Of a stretch of 64,000 nucleotides of DNA, positions 44,535 to 55,098 are shown one piece after another. The stretch comes from Sulfuricurvum sp. Lineage in GTDB: Bacteria; Campylobacterota; Campylobacteria; Campylobacterales; Sulfurimonadaceae. The notes beneath the pieces are model-generated. The model had not been told where the DNA came from, searched no databases, and worked only from the letters and a program-made list of their open reading frames with translations. Each line of letters begins with the position of its first letter. Positions within the stretch are counted from its first letter, which is position 1. The DNA lies in assembly GCF_028713855.1 (NCBI RefSeq), contig NZ_JAQTNN010000001.1:274696-338695 (forward strand). The letters are read 5' to 3'. The position numbers and the translations under genes were made by a program.

Positions 44535-44976
44535 TCTGATAATTCGTTTGGCCTATAGTGATGATGTTCCTGCTATGGCAAAGCTGTTAAGCGAACTTTT
44601 TGCCATTGAAGATGATTTTACGATTGATGGGGAGAAACAATCCCATGGTTTGGAATTACTCCTCCAATCTCCTCAAAGTGTTATTCTAGTAGCTGAAATG
44701 CAAAACGGTGTGGTTGGGATGCTTTCACTTCAGAGGATGATTTCCACAGCAATAGGTGAATATGTCGGCATCATCGAAGATGTCGTTGTAAGTGAATTTC
44801 ATCGAGGGTACGGCATCGGAACTAAACTGTTAGAAACGGCAATCGATGAAGCGGAGCGTAGAGAATGGGGACGATTGGCACTCGGTGTCGATTTACGGAA
44901 TACCAAAGCGATTGCTTTTTATCAAAAATATGGTTTTGAAACCAGTAACATGGGATTGATGTATCGGATAGCGTGA
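44524..44976 (+). CDS. GNAT family N-acetyltransferase, last gene of nifB operon
   Basis: 150 aa, single GNAT domain: IIEDVVVSEFHRGYGIGTKLLETAIDEAERREWGRLALGVDLRNTKAIAFYQKYGFE, with the acetyl-CoA loop H-R-G-Y-G-I-G. It overlaps the Cys-rich gene by 11 bases, so it is translated from the same mRNA. Convergent with the next gene (8-base gap). Substrate unknown. Confidence 0.83.
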   Translation: MDDNLIIRLAYSDDVPAMAKLLSELFAIEDDFTIDGEKQSHGLELLLQSPQSVILVAEMQNGVVGMLSLQRMISTAIGEYVGIIEDVVVSEFHRGYGIGTKLLETAIDEAERREWGRLALGVDLRNTKAIAFYQKYGFETSNMGLMYRIA

Positions 44977-44984
44977 AGGATTGA

Positions 44985-46550
44985 TTATCTTTTGCTCACG
45001 ACAACCTTATTTTTTCCTTCCTCTTTTGCCTGATACATGGCATCATCTGCTTTTTTGACAAACGATTCGATGCTCTCAGCACCATTGTATTGAGCTACAC
45101 CGATGCTAACGGTTATATGACCGACCTCTTTAAACGTAGAGTGCTCGATCTCTTTTTTGAGCCGTTCGGCAAGGGCTATAGTTCCCTCAAAAGGTGTATC
45201 TATTTGCAGAATGACAAACTCTTCACCGCCCCAGCGCGCGAACATCTCATTGCTCCTTACTATGGTACGGACGACTTCGGCAATTTGGATCAGGACATCA
45301 TCCCCCGCATTGTGTCCGAAGGTATCATTTACTTTTTTAAAATCATCGATATCAAAAAGGATCAAGGAAACTGAAATAGTGGAGTCTTGGGCATGTTCAG
45401 TTGCTAATGTGAGCCATCGATTACACTGCAATCGGTTTGCCGCATTGGTCAGCGGATCGGTAGATGCAGCTTTTTCAAGCTCATGTTCAAAGATGACTCG
45501 TGATGTGATGTCTTTACCGGTTGAGATAAAATTGGTGAGTTCCTGACGCTTGTTTTTTAACGGGACGATGGTTTTGAATTCATGATAAAGGGTTGCATCT
45601 TTTCGTTTATTTGTCAGGACTCCGCGATAAGTTTCCCCTGAAAGGATCGTATCCCATAGATGCTGATAAAAGGAGGTTTGGTGTTCTCCGGATCGGAGGA
45701 TATTGGGTGTATTGCCGATGACTTCATGCGCTAAATATCCCGATTGCTGCTCAAAAGTACGGTTGACATATTCTATTTTTCCCTCCAGATCGGTAATGAC
45801 TACGGTATCTCCGCTCTCTTCGAGTGCTTTTGAGAGTCTGAGAAGATGAAAGTCGGTTTGGTGTTTAAAGACACGCAGTATCTGTGTGATCGCATAGCTT
45901 GCCACAATTGCGCACAAAGCGCGGAACAGCTCGATCGGTAAAGTGGTGAGTGCTTCAAAAGAGTCTTTGTTCACTACGGATGAGGGGAAAAACGATCCAG
46001 TGGGGACAATGAGTCCTGCAAAGATTCCATAGAGAAAAAAAGTGCTTGCAAGGAGATAAGCGCATCGTTTCATAGAATCATATACCGATCCTTGGACAAG
46101 GTAAAAGGGGTGAAAAAATATGTATGCGGTCATGAAAATTCCCGGAGCACCGAGGAAGTAGCGAATCAGAATATTGACATTTACAGAAGAAATATGATGA
46201 AAACCTATCAAAAATACAGCCGAACCTAAAATAATAAAGAGAAGAGTAATCATCGAAAATGTTTTATTCGAAACAACTCGTAAAGAAAAATAGAAAAGGA
46301 TAGCATACGAGAGGCTCATCATTATCAAACTGGCTAGCTCAAAGACCTCTTTAGTCTCTTCAGCGCCCAATGATTTGAACATGACGAGCCATTCGGATAT
46401 ACCGTGGATAATTCCAAATGCACCCAAATATTTTAACTCACGGGTAAATTTGAAAATAGAATTTTCCATCGGGTAGTGGAGGATACTAAAGCCAAACATG
46501 AAAAATGCAAGGCCGTAGATAAAGTAGATATAGTCAATGAAATGGAGCAT
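44985..46550 (-). CDS. membrane-bound PAS-GGDEF diguanylate cyclase
   Basis: 521 aa. About seven membrane helices (residues 5-225) form an N-terminal sensor of MASE type. A PAS domain spans about 240-352 and a GGDEF domain about 360-520. The active site is GGEEF (441-445), which is catalytically competent. The I-site position reads RSNE (432-435), so product inhibition through RxxD is probably reduced. The Shine-Dalgarno is weak (GAGAA). It separates the nifB operon from the nifH operon. Confidence 0.9.
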   Translation of the reverse strand: MLHFIDYIYFIYGLAFFMFGFSILHYPMENSIFKFTRELKYLGAFGIIHGISEWLVMFKSLGAEETKEVFELASLIMMSLSYAILFYFSLRVVSNKTFSMITLLFIILGSAVFLIGFHHISSVNVNILIRYFLGAPGIFMTAYIFFHPFYLVQGSVYDSMKRCAYLLASTFFLYGIFAGLIVPTGSFFPSSVVNKDSFEALTTLPIELFRALCAIVASYAITQILRVFKHQTDFHLLRLSKALEESGDTVVITDLEGKIEYVNRTFEQQSGYLAHEVIGNTPNILRSGEHQTSFYQHLWDTILSGETYRGVLTNKRKDATLYHEFKTIVPLKNKRQELTNFISTGKDITSRVIFEHELEKAASTDPLTNAANRLQCNRWLTLATEHAQDSTISVSLILFDIDDFKKVNDTFGHNAGDDVLIQIAEVVRTIVRSNEMFARWGGEEFVILQIDTPFEGTIALAERLKKEIEHSTFKEVGHITVSIGVAQYNGAESIESFVKKADDAMYQAKEEGKNKVVVSKR

Positions 46551-46669
46551 GAATTCTCATTTAGTGAAAGTATGATTAGGTATTCTTATGCAATTATAGC
46601 AGAGGAGAACTTTGAGGGTTATGGCTTATATGGTATGAAAGTGGACGGGGAGTGCTAAAGAGAGAATAA

Positions 46670-47233
46670 TTAGCCTCTCCCTCGCGTTCCATAATAATAC
46701 ACTTCTTCTTCATTATTGACCGATTCAGGAATTTTGAGTTCTAAGGGCGCTGAAATTTCTACGTTTGTAAACCCGGCAATGACATCAAATTTATCTTCTC
46801 CTAAACTGAGGAGTTGACTCTCTAAAATACGAAGCTTGTGTTTGAGTTTATCCGATAAAGTGATGATCTCTTCATAATAGCGAACTGAGAGCTCGATTTC
46901 ATGTTCGCTTGCTTTACTCTTGCTTCCTAATAGACCACCTAAAATATTTTTCTTCTTTTGTCCAAAATAGATAGGATATATCTTCATGTATTTATCATGC
47001 AATGTAAGTAGTAATTCTTCTATCTCTTCGATAACCATTCGAGAAGTCCCTAGACTAAAGAGCATCGCTTCATCATAAAACCATTTTCCAAAGAGTGAAT
47101 CGGTAGAACTGAGTTGAATCGAATCAGAGGGAACATCTATACCGGACACGAGCAGTTTTATCGTGTTGACCCAGCGAATATGAGCTGTACGGGCTTGATG
47201 GAGATTGTGGATGGATTTTTCTTTATTGGACAT
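46670..47233 (-). CDS. CZB-like (chemoreceptor zinc-binding) domain protein
   Basis: 187 aa, helical. The N-terminal 100 residues fit the CZB layout: ARTAHIRWVNTIKLLV (first His, W), SLFGKWFYDEAM (the LFGKWFYD signature), and LLLTLHDKYMKIY (later His). The conserved Cys of the CxFGKW motif is replaced (TDSLFGKW), so zinc binding may be altered. The C-terminal helical part carries YYEEIITLSDKLKHKLRILESQL. CZB domains sense zinc or hypochlorite and often regulate diguanylate cyclases; the neighbouring DGC at 44985-46550 is a possible partner. It is divergent from nifH. Confidence 0.7.
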   Translation of the reverse strand: MSNKEKSIHNLHQARTAHIRWVNTIKLLVSGIDVPSDSIQLSSTDSLFGKWFYDEAMLFSLGTSRMVIEEIEELLLTLHDKYMKIYPIYFGQKKKNILGGLLGSKSKASEHEIELSVRYYEEIITLSDKLKHKLRILESQLLSLGEDKFDVIAGFTNVEISAPLELKIPESVNNEEEVYYYGTRGRG

Positions 47234-47379
47234 AGCCGCCCCTTTTTAGTAGAAGTGTAACGGCTTGAAATAATTTTTACTCAGAATGATCGCTTATTTT
47301 TTAATCAAAAGAGCCAAAAAGGTGTTTGTCATACCCCTGCAAAACCTATTCCTACAAATTTGTACACAAAGTGCTGTTT

Positions 47380-47407
47380 TGTCGTAACGTTTTAGAAAAT
47401 GTCGTAA
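47380..47407 (+). promoter_or_regulatory. direct repeat upstream of nifH promoter
   Basis: TGTCGTAA occurs twice (47380-47387 and 47400-47407), 20 bases apart, ending 8 bases before the nifH -24 box. An activator-binding role is possible; the element was not found before nifB. Confidence 0.3.
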
Positions 47408-47414
47408 AAAACCA

Positions 47415-47431
47415 TAGAACGACGCATGCAT
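47415..47431 (+). promoter_or_regulatory. sigma-54-type element before nifH
   Basis: TAGAAC (47415-47420), spacer GACGCA, TGCAT (47427-47431), preceded by CCA and followed by CAAC, nearly as at nifB. The nifH ATG is 34 bases downstream. Confidence 0.65.
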
Positions 47432-47456
47432 CAACCTAAGTGAAGTTCAAAAATAA

Positions 47457-48383
<927 letters not shown>

Positions 48384-48393
48384 GGTACCGAAC

Positions 48394-48442
48394 GATTCCT
48401 CTTTTGAGGAATCTTCAATGGCTGTCATAGAAGTTCTATGAC
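48394..48442 (+). other. tandem hairpins between nifH and downstream genes
   Basis: GATTCCTC-TTTT-GAGGAATC (48394-48413) and GTCATAGAA-G-TTCTATGAC (48424-48442) are perfect inverted repeats. Neither ends in a T-tract, so they probably stabilise the nifH mRNA or mark a processing site, giving more NifH than NifDK, as is common in nif operons. Confidence 0.55.
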
Positions 48443-48493
48443 GTTTAACATCTTGTTAATAATGAAAAGAAAACAACAGAAAAAGGAGATTAG

Positions 48494-48853
48494 ATGTTTG
48501 TATTAGGTTTTCACTTCCCAGCTTCAATGGGGAATCAAATTCCAGACGAATTAGTTGCAGAAAAAATTGCCGATGTTGATATCAGTGACGTTAAAGAGAT
48601 CAAACTTTTGATGGGTACTAAAGATAAAGATAAAGAGTGGATCAGCTACACAAACAAAGATACTTTCTTGTTCCGTGCAATGGTTCATTACTTCAAAGAA
48701 GAGAACCCTGATAAAGCACAAAAATACATGATCTACATGAACCGTTACCAAATGTCTGCAATCTCTAAAAGAGTTGATGCAGCGGATGATGAAACAATGA
48801 AATTGTGTCATAACTTAGATTCGATGGAACAATTCCGTATCGAAGTCGCGTAA
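48494..48853 (+). CDS. unknown protein encoded between nifH and nifD
   Basis: 119 aa with a strong ribosome site (AAAGGAG), 14 bases before nifD. Beginning [24 protein letters not shown], it is soluble and mixed alpha/beta with a helical C-terminus ([39 protein letters not shown]). It is not a PII/NifI protein (no T-loop or PII pattern), which are the proteins usually found at this position in archaea and clostridia. Codon use is like the highly expressed nif genes around it. Its position implies a direct role with nitrogenase. Family not recognised. Confidence 0.75.
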   Translation: MFVLGFHFPASMGNQIPDELVAEKIADVDISDVKEIKLLMGTKDKDKEWISYTNKDTFLFRAMVHYFKEENPDKAQKYMIYMNRYQMSAISKRVDAADDETMKLCHNLDSMEQFRIEVA

Positions 48854-48867
48854 GGAAGGGGTGTATT

Positions 48868-50334
48868 ATGGGTCCAGAAACACTAGAAGCTAAACAAAAA
48901 GCGGCCATTGAAGAGATCTTAAAAGCGTATCCTGAGAAAGCGGCGAAAAACCGTGAAAAACATCTCGGTGTCGGATCTCCAAATGATGAAAATCAAAAAA
49001 CGTGCGGAGATGTCCGCTCAAACAAAAAAACCGTTCCGGGTGTCATGAGTCAACGTGGTTGTGCTTATGCAGGGTCTAAAGGGGTTGTATGGGGTCCGGT
49101 CAAAGACATGATCCATATTTCTCACGGTCCTATCGGATGCGGTCAATACAGCCGTGCTGGTCGTCGTAACTATTATATCGGTGTAACCGGTGTTGATACG
49201 TTCGTTACTATGAACTTTAGCTCGGATTTCCAAGAAAACAACATCGTTTTCGGTGGAGACAAAAAATTGGGTAAATGTATCGATGAAATCGAAGAACTTT
49301 TCCCATTGAATAACGGTATCACTGTTCAATCAGAGTGTCCGATCGGTTTGATCGGTGATGATATCGGTGCTGTTGCAAAAACAAAAGCAAAAGAACTCGA
49401 CAAAACTATCGTACCGGTTAACTGTGAAGGTTTCCGTGGGGTTTCGCAAAGCTTGGGTCACCACATTGCAAACGACACCGTTCGTGACTATATTTTTGAT
49501 GCAAAAGTAAACGTAAACACAAGCGATGTTGAAGTAACAGAATATGACGTTGCAATCATCGGTGACTATAACATCGGTGGTGACGCTTGGTCAAGCCGTA
49601 TCCTTTTGGAAGAGATGGGCCTTCGTGTTGTTGCACAATGGTCAGGAGATGCTACTATTAAAGAGATGGCGTTGACACCAAAAGTAAAATTGAACTTGCT
49701 TCACTGCTACCGTTCAATGAACTATATCAGCCGTCACATGGAAAAAGAGTACGGGATTCCTTGGATCGAGTACAACTTCTTCGGACCGTCACAAACCATC
49801 AAATCTCTCCGCAAAATCGCGGCGTTCTTTGACGAAAGTGTACAAGCTAAATGTGAAGAAGTTATCGCTAAATATCAACCGATGATCGATGCGGTTATCG
49901 CGAAATATAAACCTCGTCTCGAAGGTAAAACGGTTATGTTGTTCGTCGGTGGTCTCCGCCCTCGTCACGTTATCGGTGCTTACGAAGATTTGGGTATGGA
50001 AGTAATCGGAACCGGTTATGAGTTCGCTCATGATGATGACTACAAACGTACTAAAGAAGAGATTTTCCGCTCAACCGTTATCTACGATGACGTCAACGAG
50101 TATGAGCTTGAAGCATTTGTTAAAAAACTTCAACCTGACCTTGTAGCTTCAGGGATCAAAGAGAAGTATGTATTCCAAAAAATGGGTCTTCCATATCGCC
50201 AAATGCACTCATGGGATTATAGCGGACCTTACCACGGGTACGACGGATTCGCGATCTTCGCACAAGATATGGATTTAGCAATTAATTCACCGGTATGGGC
50301 GCACTCAAAAGCACCATGGGAAATGGAAGGATAA
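48868..50334 (+). CDS. nifD: nitrogenase MoFe protein alpha chain
   Basis: 488 aa. FeMo-co ligands are C280 ([11 protein letters not shown]) and H447 ([14 protein letters not shown]). P-cluster Cys are C65 (SQRGCAY), C91 (GPIGCGQYS) and C157 ([11 protein letters not shown]). These match Mo-nitrogenase NifD, not VnfD/AnfD. With NifK it forms the alpha2-beta2 enzyme reducing N2. AAGGAAGG precedes the ATG; nifK starts 4 bases after the stop. Confidence 0.98.
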   Translation: MGPETLEAKQKAAIEEILKAYPEKAAKNREKHLGVGSPNDENQKTCGDVRSNKKTVPGVMSQRGCAYAGSKGVVWGPVKDMIHISHGPIGCGQYSRAGRRNYYIGVTGVDTFVTMNFSSDFQENNIVFGGDKKLGKCIDEIEELFPLNNGITVQSECPIGLIGDDIGAVAKTKAKELDKTIVPVNCEGFRGVSQSLGHHIANDTVRDYIFDAKVNVNTSDVEVTEYDVAIIGDYNIGGDAWSSRILLEEMGLRVVAQWSGDATIKEMALTPKVKLNLLHCYRSMNYISRHMEKEYGIPWIEYNFFGPSQTIKSLRKIAAFFDESVQAKCEEVIAKYQPMIDAVIAKYKPRLEGKTVMLFVGGLRPRHVIGAYEDLGMEVIGTGYEFAHDDDYKRTKEEIFRSTVIYDDVNEYELEAFVKKLQPDLVASGIKEKYVFQKMGLPYRQMHSWDYSGPYHGYDGFAIFAQDMDLAINSPVWAHSKAPWEMEG

Positions 50335-50338
50335 TACG

Positions 50339-51883
50339 ATGCAAGAAGTAGAAAAAATCGTAAACGGGAAAGACCTGTTTAAACGCCCTGAGTACCAAGA
50401 GGTACTCGCTAACAAAAAACAATTCGAATCCTCTATGCTCGCAATTAACCCTGCGAAAGTAGAAGAAATCGCTGAGTGGACTAAAACATGGGATTACCGT
50501 GAGAAAAATCTTGCTCGTGAAGCGATTACTGTTAACCCGGCAAAAGCATGTCAACCTCTCGGGGCTGTTATGGTTGCACTCGGGTTTGAAGGTACTATGC
50601 CTTACGTTCACGGTTCTCATGGATGTGTTGCGTATTTCCGTTCATACTTTACCCGTCACTTCAAAGAGCCGACTCCTTGTGTTTCTGACTCTATGACTGA
50701 AGATGCTGCGGTATTTGGTGGATTGGTGAACATGAAAGAGGGTCTTAAAAACTGTGCGGCAGTTTATAAACCTAAAATGATCGCTGTTTCTACTACTTGT
50801 ATGGCAGAAGTTATCGGTGATGACTTGATGGCGTTTATCCTTGCGGCAAAAGAAGAAGACGGCGGAGAATATCTCCCTGCTGAATATCCGATCCCTTTTG
50901 CACATACACCTTCATTCGTAGGTAGCCATATCACTGGTTATGACAACATGATGCACGGTATCATGTCTCAGCTTACTGAAGGAAACAAAGGCGAAACGAA
51001 ACAACGTATCAACATCATCCCTGGTTTTGAAACGTATATCGGAAGCCTTCGTTCAGTAAAAAGCATCGTAGAAGCATTCGGCACAGACTATATCATGTTG
51101 GGCGACCACTCTGATCAATGGGATATGCCTGCCGGTAACTACGAAATGTTCCAAGGCGGAACAAAAATTGAAGACGCAAAAGATTGTATCAATTCATCTG
51201 CTACTATCTCTCTTCAAAAATATGCAACGTCTAAAACCATGAAAATGGTCGATAAACGTTGGAAACACGCTGGTGGATTCTCTAACCCGATCGGTCTCAA
51301 AGGGACTGATGAGTTCGTAATGAAACTTGCAGAATTAACAGGAACAGAAGTTCCACAAAAACTCAAAGTAGAGCGCGGCCGTTTGGTTGATGCTATGCAA
51401 GATAGCTATCCGTACATGCACGGTAAAAAATTCGCTATCTGGGGTGATCCTGACTTCCTAATCGGTGCAGTATCATTCCTTCTTGAGATGGGTGCAGAAC
51501 CTACTCACGTTCTTTGTCACAATGCACCAAACGGTTGGGAAGCAGAGATGAGAGCAATGCTCGATACTTCTCCGGCTAAAGACAGTTTGAATGTATGGGC
51601 TGGTAAAGACTTGTGGGCTATGCGTTCACTCTTGTTCACTGAGCCTGTCGATTTCATGATCGGTAACAGCTATGGTAAAGAGTTGATGCGCGACACTGGT
51701 ACTCCGTTGATCTACATCGGATTCCCAATCTTCGACCGTCATCACCTACACCGCTATTCTATCAGCGGATACGACGGAGCGTTGAACCTTCTTACTTGGA
51801 TCACGAACAAAGTTCTTGACCAATTGGATGAAGATACCAAAGGTATCGCAACCACTGACTACTTCTTCGACCTCGTTCGCTAA
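50339..51883 (+). CDS. nifK: nitrogenase MoFe protein beta chain
   Basis: 514 aa. P-cluster Cys are C71 (AKACQPLGA), C96 (GSHGCVAYF) and C154 (VSTTCMAEVIGDD). The GFPIFDRHHLHR stretch near the C-terminus is typical of NifK. It pairs with NifD. A rho-independent terminator follows at 51932. Confidence 0.98.
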   Translation: MQEVEKIVNGKDLFKRPEYQEVLANKKQFESSMLAINPAKVEEIAEWTKTWDYREKNLAREAITVNPAKACQPLGAVMVALGFEGTMPYVHGSHGCVAYFRSYFTRHFKEPTPCVSDSMTEDAAVFGGLVNMKEGLKNCAAVYKPKMIAVSTTCMAEVIGDDLMAFILAAKEEDGGEYLPAEYPIPFAHTPSFVGSHITGYDNMMHGIMSQLTEGNKGETKQRINIIPGFETYIGSLRSVKSIVEAFGTDYIMLGDHSDQWDMPAGNYEMFQGGTKIEDAKDCINSSATISLQKYATSKTMKMVDKRWKHAGGFSNPIGLKGTDEFVMKLAELTGTEVPQKLKVERGRLVDAMQDSYPYMHGKKFAIWGDPDFLIGAVSFLLEMGAEPTHVLCHNAPNGWEAEMRAMLDTSPAKDSLNVWAGKDLWAMRSLLFTEPVDFMIGNSYGKELMRDTGTPLIYIGFPIFDRHHLHRYSISGYDGALNLLTWITNKVLDQLDEDTKGIATTDYFFDLVR

Positions 51884-51886
51884 ACC

Positions 51887-51908
51887 TTTGTCCCCTCTGC
51901 GGGACAAA
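51887..51908 (+). other. hairpin after nifK
   Basis: TTTGTCCC-CTCTGC-GGGACAAA is a perfect 8-bp stem-loop starting 4 bases after the nifK stop. It has no T-tract, so it probably protects the 3' end of the nif mRNA or works with the terminator downstream. Confidence 0.5.
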
Positions 51909-51931
51909 ACTTCATTGTTTCTCGTCATTTT

Positions 51932-51952
51932 CCCGCTTTGCGGGATTTTTTT
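51932..51952 (+). terminator. rho-independent terminator of nifHDK
   Basis: CCCGC-TTT-GCGGG is followed by ATTTTTTT, a standard intrinsic terminator. Confidence 0.8.
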
Positions 51953-51998
51953 GGTTGAATCTTTTTCGAAATATTCAGTCAAACAAATAGGATGATTT

Positions 51999-52187
51999 AT
52001 GGCCGGTGTACAAGATAAACTAAAAGCAGAACTTATGGTCGAAATCTATGCCAGTATCGATCGTATTTACGATTCGATCGAGCAGCATTTCGATCTCGAT
52101 GATACGCGCCGAAATAACGTCATTAAAAGTCTCAATACTCTAAAAGATGAACTCTATTTCGTCGTTCAGACCACTGCGTTATCATGA
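51999..52187 (+). CDS. small hypothetical helical protein after nifHDK
   Basis: 62 aa: MAGVQDKLKAELMVEIYASIDRI, ending near FVVQTTALS. It is probably two helices, acidic, without Cys. AGGATG precedes the ATG. It lies beyond the nifK terminator, so it is read through or has its own promoter; no nif-type element is seen. It is convergent with the HD-GYP gene, 1 base apart. Family not recognised. Confidence 0.6.
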   Translation: MAGVQDKLKAELMVEIYASIDRIYDSIEQHFDLDDTRRNNVIKSLNTLKDELYFVVQTTALS

Positions 52188-52188
52188 T

Positions 52189-54867
52189 CTAATGTGCAGT
52201 GCTGAATTCAAAGTTTTTTTCTTCAAACAGTTTCAAGCATGCATCAACAACTGAGGGTTCATACCAGTTTCCCCGTCCTCGTCTGATCTCCTCTAATGCC
52301 GGTTCGATTCCTAATGACGCGCGATAAGGACGATGGGATGACATTGCTTCCACAACATCGGCAACGCAAATAATTTTAGCTTCGAGCAGTATTTCACCGT
52401 CCTTGAGCCCTTGCGGGTAGCCAGATCCATCGAGCTTTTCATGGTGCTGTAAGATGATGTCGGCAATCGGCCATGGAAATTTTACATTTTTGAGAATATT
52501 GTATCCTTCCTCGGGATGAGTTTGTATTAGCATGAACTCTATTTTGTTGAGTTTTCCGGGTTTGGAGAGGATCTCTGCAGGGATATGAATTTTACCCAAA
52601 TCGTGGATGATAGCGGCGAGATGTATCCCCTGAATCTGTTCTTCACTTAATTCCATTTCACGGGCAATTGCAGTCGCCAGTTCACTGACTCGATGCTGAT
52701 GCCCTGCAGTATAGGGATCGCGTGCCTCGACTGTAGCAGCGATGGTTTGAATGGACTGTTCCAAACTTTGCCGAAGGAGTGTTGTGTGTTGTTCATGAAG
52801 AGCACGGGTACGGAGATTGAAGATACCGTAGGCCATATCGTTGGCGAGTTCTTCAAGCAGTTTGATTTCTTCATCATCGAATGCATTTTCTTCGGAAGAA
52901 TAGATGCAAACAGCCCCGAATGTTTTATTTTGATCTGTTAGAGGGAGGGCTATATTTGAAATATATCCTTTTGATAGGGCAGTATCTTTCCATTGTTTGA
53001 AACCGATTGCACAGGCGATATTGTGACAGACCTGTGTTGTACCGGTCCGTATGGCAAGCGAAACGGGTAATTGACCTTTTGGGGTATCTGCCCATGTAAG
53101 ATCGCTTGCCCAATCATAATTATCGACTTTTATTCCGGAACCGGCTATGAGTGTAATACTTTTTTGTGGGTTTTCTTCAGCATAGACAACGGCAGCAAGG
53201 TTGTAGCCTGCCTGTTCAACGATCACGTTTGTAACTGTATGAAGTAATTCGAATTCATTTTTAGCTCGTACCAAGGCCATATTGCACGATGAAAGGGTTT
53301 TGAGTGCACGATTAGCACGACTGAGAGTGACTTCTGCGTGTTTTCGTTCTGTAATGTCCCGATCGATTCCTCGATAACCGGCAAATTCCTCTTGTTCGTT
53401 AAAAAATGGGAGACCGCTCGTTTCCAATATTTTGATGCTGCCGTCTTTACACACATTAGTATTTTCTAAGCTCGTAAGCGCACTATGATCAGCAACCAGT
53501 TGTTTAAATCCGGAACCTAGACGTTGAGCCTCTTCGGGAGGCATAAAATCAAAAGGAGATTTGCCCACGACTTCTTGAGGGGTGTAGCCAAGCAGTGTTT
53601 CTACACTTGGGCTGGCGTAGGTGTAGTTCCCATTTTGGTCAACTTCCCAAATCCAGTCACTGGTTGATTCGACAAGTGCACGGAATTTTTCTTCGCTTTG
53701 TCGCAATAATTCCTGGTTTTTTTTACGCTCAGTGACATCTAATCCTACGGAAAGTAGTCCAATTGTAATGCCCTGTGTATTTTTTAGTGTCTTGTCATAC
53801 CATTCGATTAGCCGTTGTTCATTATTTTTTGTAAGAATGATGGAGATATTTCCATACGTTCGTATATCATCCATTGCTTTAAGAAATAATTTTTTGGTTG
53901 GTTCTCTCTCCGGTTCAGGGAGAAAAGTGTTGAACCAATCTTCTCCTTTGACTTCACCCAGTGTATAGCCGCTTAGGGTTTCCATGTAATTATTGAAACG
54001 GACGATTTGACCTAGCGGATTGAGGATTAGAATGATGACAGGAGCCGTATCCACCAGCCGTTCAGAGAAATCTCGTTCTTCTTTCAATAAAGTTTCGGCT
54101 TGTTTTCGTTCTGTGATATCGCGGATCATTCCGATAGCATGTTGTTTCCCCTCTCTCCTAACGATCGAAAGCGATAATTCTATTGGAAATTCACTCCCGT
54201 CTTTTTTGAGGGCAGCGAGTTCAAGGGTTTTGCCGATAGCTGGACCTTCTCCCGTTTGTTTGAAATGTTCAAACCCTTTGTAATGGGAGGCGAGAAATCG
54301 TTCGGGTGCGAGCAGTGTATGCAATGATTGCCCCATTACTTCTTTTTCGGTGTAACCGAAAATTTTTACGGCTGCTTCATTCCAATAGGAAATTTTCCCT
54401 TCATCATCCATCATTAAAATAGCATCTTGGGCAGAAGCTGTGATACTGCGAAATTTTTCTTCGCTTTCGCGCAGGGCTTGTTCAATTTGTCGTTGTTCGG
54501 TAATATCTTCAAGAATATGCAAAGAGTAAAGATAATTGCCTTGGTTATCTTTGATGATGAAACCTTTTGAATGAAAAAGTTTATCGTCAATCTGAACATC
54601 TTCCTCGCTTCCCTCACTTAGAGGATCTTCGAGTGCTTCGGTGCAGTGGGGAAGGGGACCGTCGTTTTTAGGGAAGAGCTCATAATAGCGTCGGCCGATA
54701 ATCTCGGTATAGGGAATGCCTGTATACTGACTGTAGGCTTTGTTACAGCGGAGGATGCGGAAATCTTTATCATGCAGAAATATCGGAGATGAAACAGCAT
54801 CCAGAGCACATAACCATTCTTGATGAGCAGACTCTATTTTTTCGTTGATCGATATTTCCATTTCCAT
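52189..54867 (-). CDS. four-PAS, GAF, HD-GYP phosphodiesterase
   Basis: 892 aa, no membrane segment. PAS domains occupy about 15-125, 135-256, 265-382 and 392-510; GAF about 530-690; HD-GYP about 700-885. Catalytic H755-D756 (IIHDLGKIHIP) and G816-Y817-P818 (DGSGYPQG) are intact, so it should hydrolyse c-di-GMP. Each PAS may sense a different input. A weak TAGGG lies before the ATG. It begins the c-di-GMP run after the nif genes. Confidence 0.92.
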   Translation of the reverse strand: MEMEISINEKIESAHQEWLCALDAVSSPIFLHDKDFRILRCNKAYSQYTGIPYTEIIGRRYYELFPKNDGPLPHCTEALEDPLSEGSEEDVQIDDKLFHSKGFIIKDNQGNYLYSLHILEDITEQRQIEQALRESEEKFRSITASAQDAILMMDDEGKISYWNEAAVKIFGYTEKEVMGQSLHTLLAPERFLASHYKGFEHFKQTGEGPAIGKTLELAALKKDGSEFPIELSLSIVRREGKQHAIGMIRDITERKQAETLLKEERDFSERLVDTAPVIILILNPLGQIVRFNNYMETLSGYTLGEVKGEDWFNTFLPEPEREPTKKLFLKAMDDIRTYGNISIILTKNNEQRLIEWYDKTLKNTQGITIGLLSVGLDVTERKKNQELLRQSEEKFRALVESTSDWIWEVDQNGNYTYASPSVETLLGYTPQEVVGKSPFDFMPPEEAQRLGSGFKQLVADHSALTSLENTNVCKDGSIKILETSGLPFFNEQEEFAGYRGIDRDITERKHAEVTLSRANRALKTLSSCNMALVRAKNEFELLHTVTNVIVEQAGYNLAAVVYAEENPQKSITLIAGSGIKVDNYDWASDLTWADTPKGQLPVSLAIRTGTTQVCHNIACAIGFKQWKDTALSKGYISNIALPLTDQNKTFGAVCIYSSEENAFDDEEIKLLEELANDMAYGIFNLRTRALHEQHTTLLRQSLEQSIQTIAATVEARDPYTAGHQHRVSELATAIAREMELSEEQIQGIHLAAIIHDLGKIHIPAEILSKPGKLNKIEFMLIQTHPEEGYNILKNVKFPWPIADIILQHHEKLDGSGYPQGLKDGEILLEAKIICVADVVEAMSSHRPYRASLGIEPALEEIRRGRGNWYEPSVVDACLKLFEEKNFEFSTAH

Positions 54868-55098
54868 GCGCCCTATAATCTGACTTTGCCTTATCCGTAT
54901 TGGCGGATATTATAGCACTTTCTAATTGCATAATCTAATTATTCCGTTACCGTAAATATCTTCCCCTTTCCTCACTTTTGTATTATTTGTTTCAATTATA
55001 CACATTACAGAAGTCTTTTTTTGATTTTGCTCAAAAAGTGTCATGATTCATTGTATAAAGTTCTATCATAAATCAGATATTAATTAAAGGTTTATTTT

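Noticed and set aside
46476-46658. 60-codon forward frame at the start of the membrane diguanylate cyclase
   Set aside because: It overlaps a strongly supported gene on the other strand and lacks a ribosome site.
47354-47370. Overlapping ACAAATTTGT and TTTGT-AC-ACAAA palindromes upstream of nifH considered as NifA sites
   Set aside because: They do not have the TGT-N10-ACA spacing of NifA sites and may be simple AT-rich symmetry.
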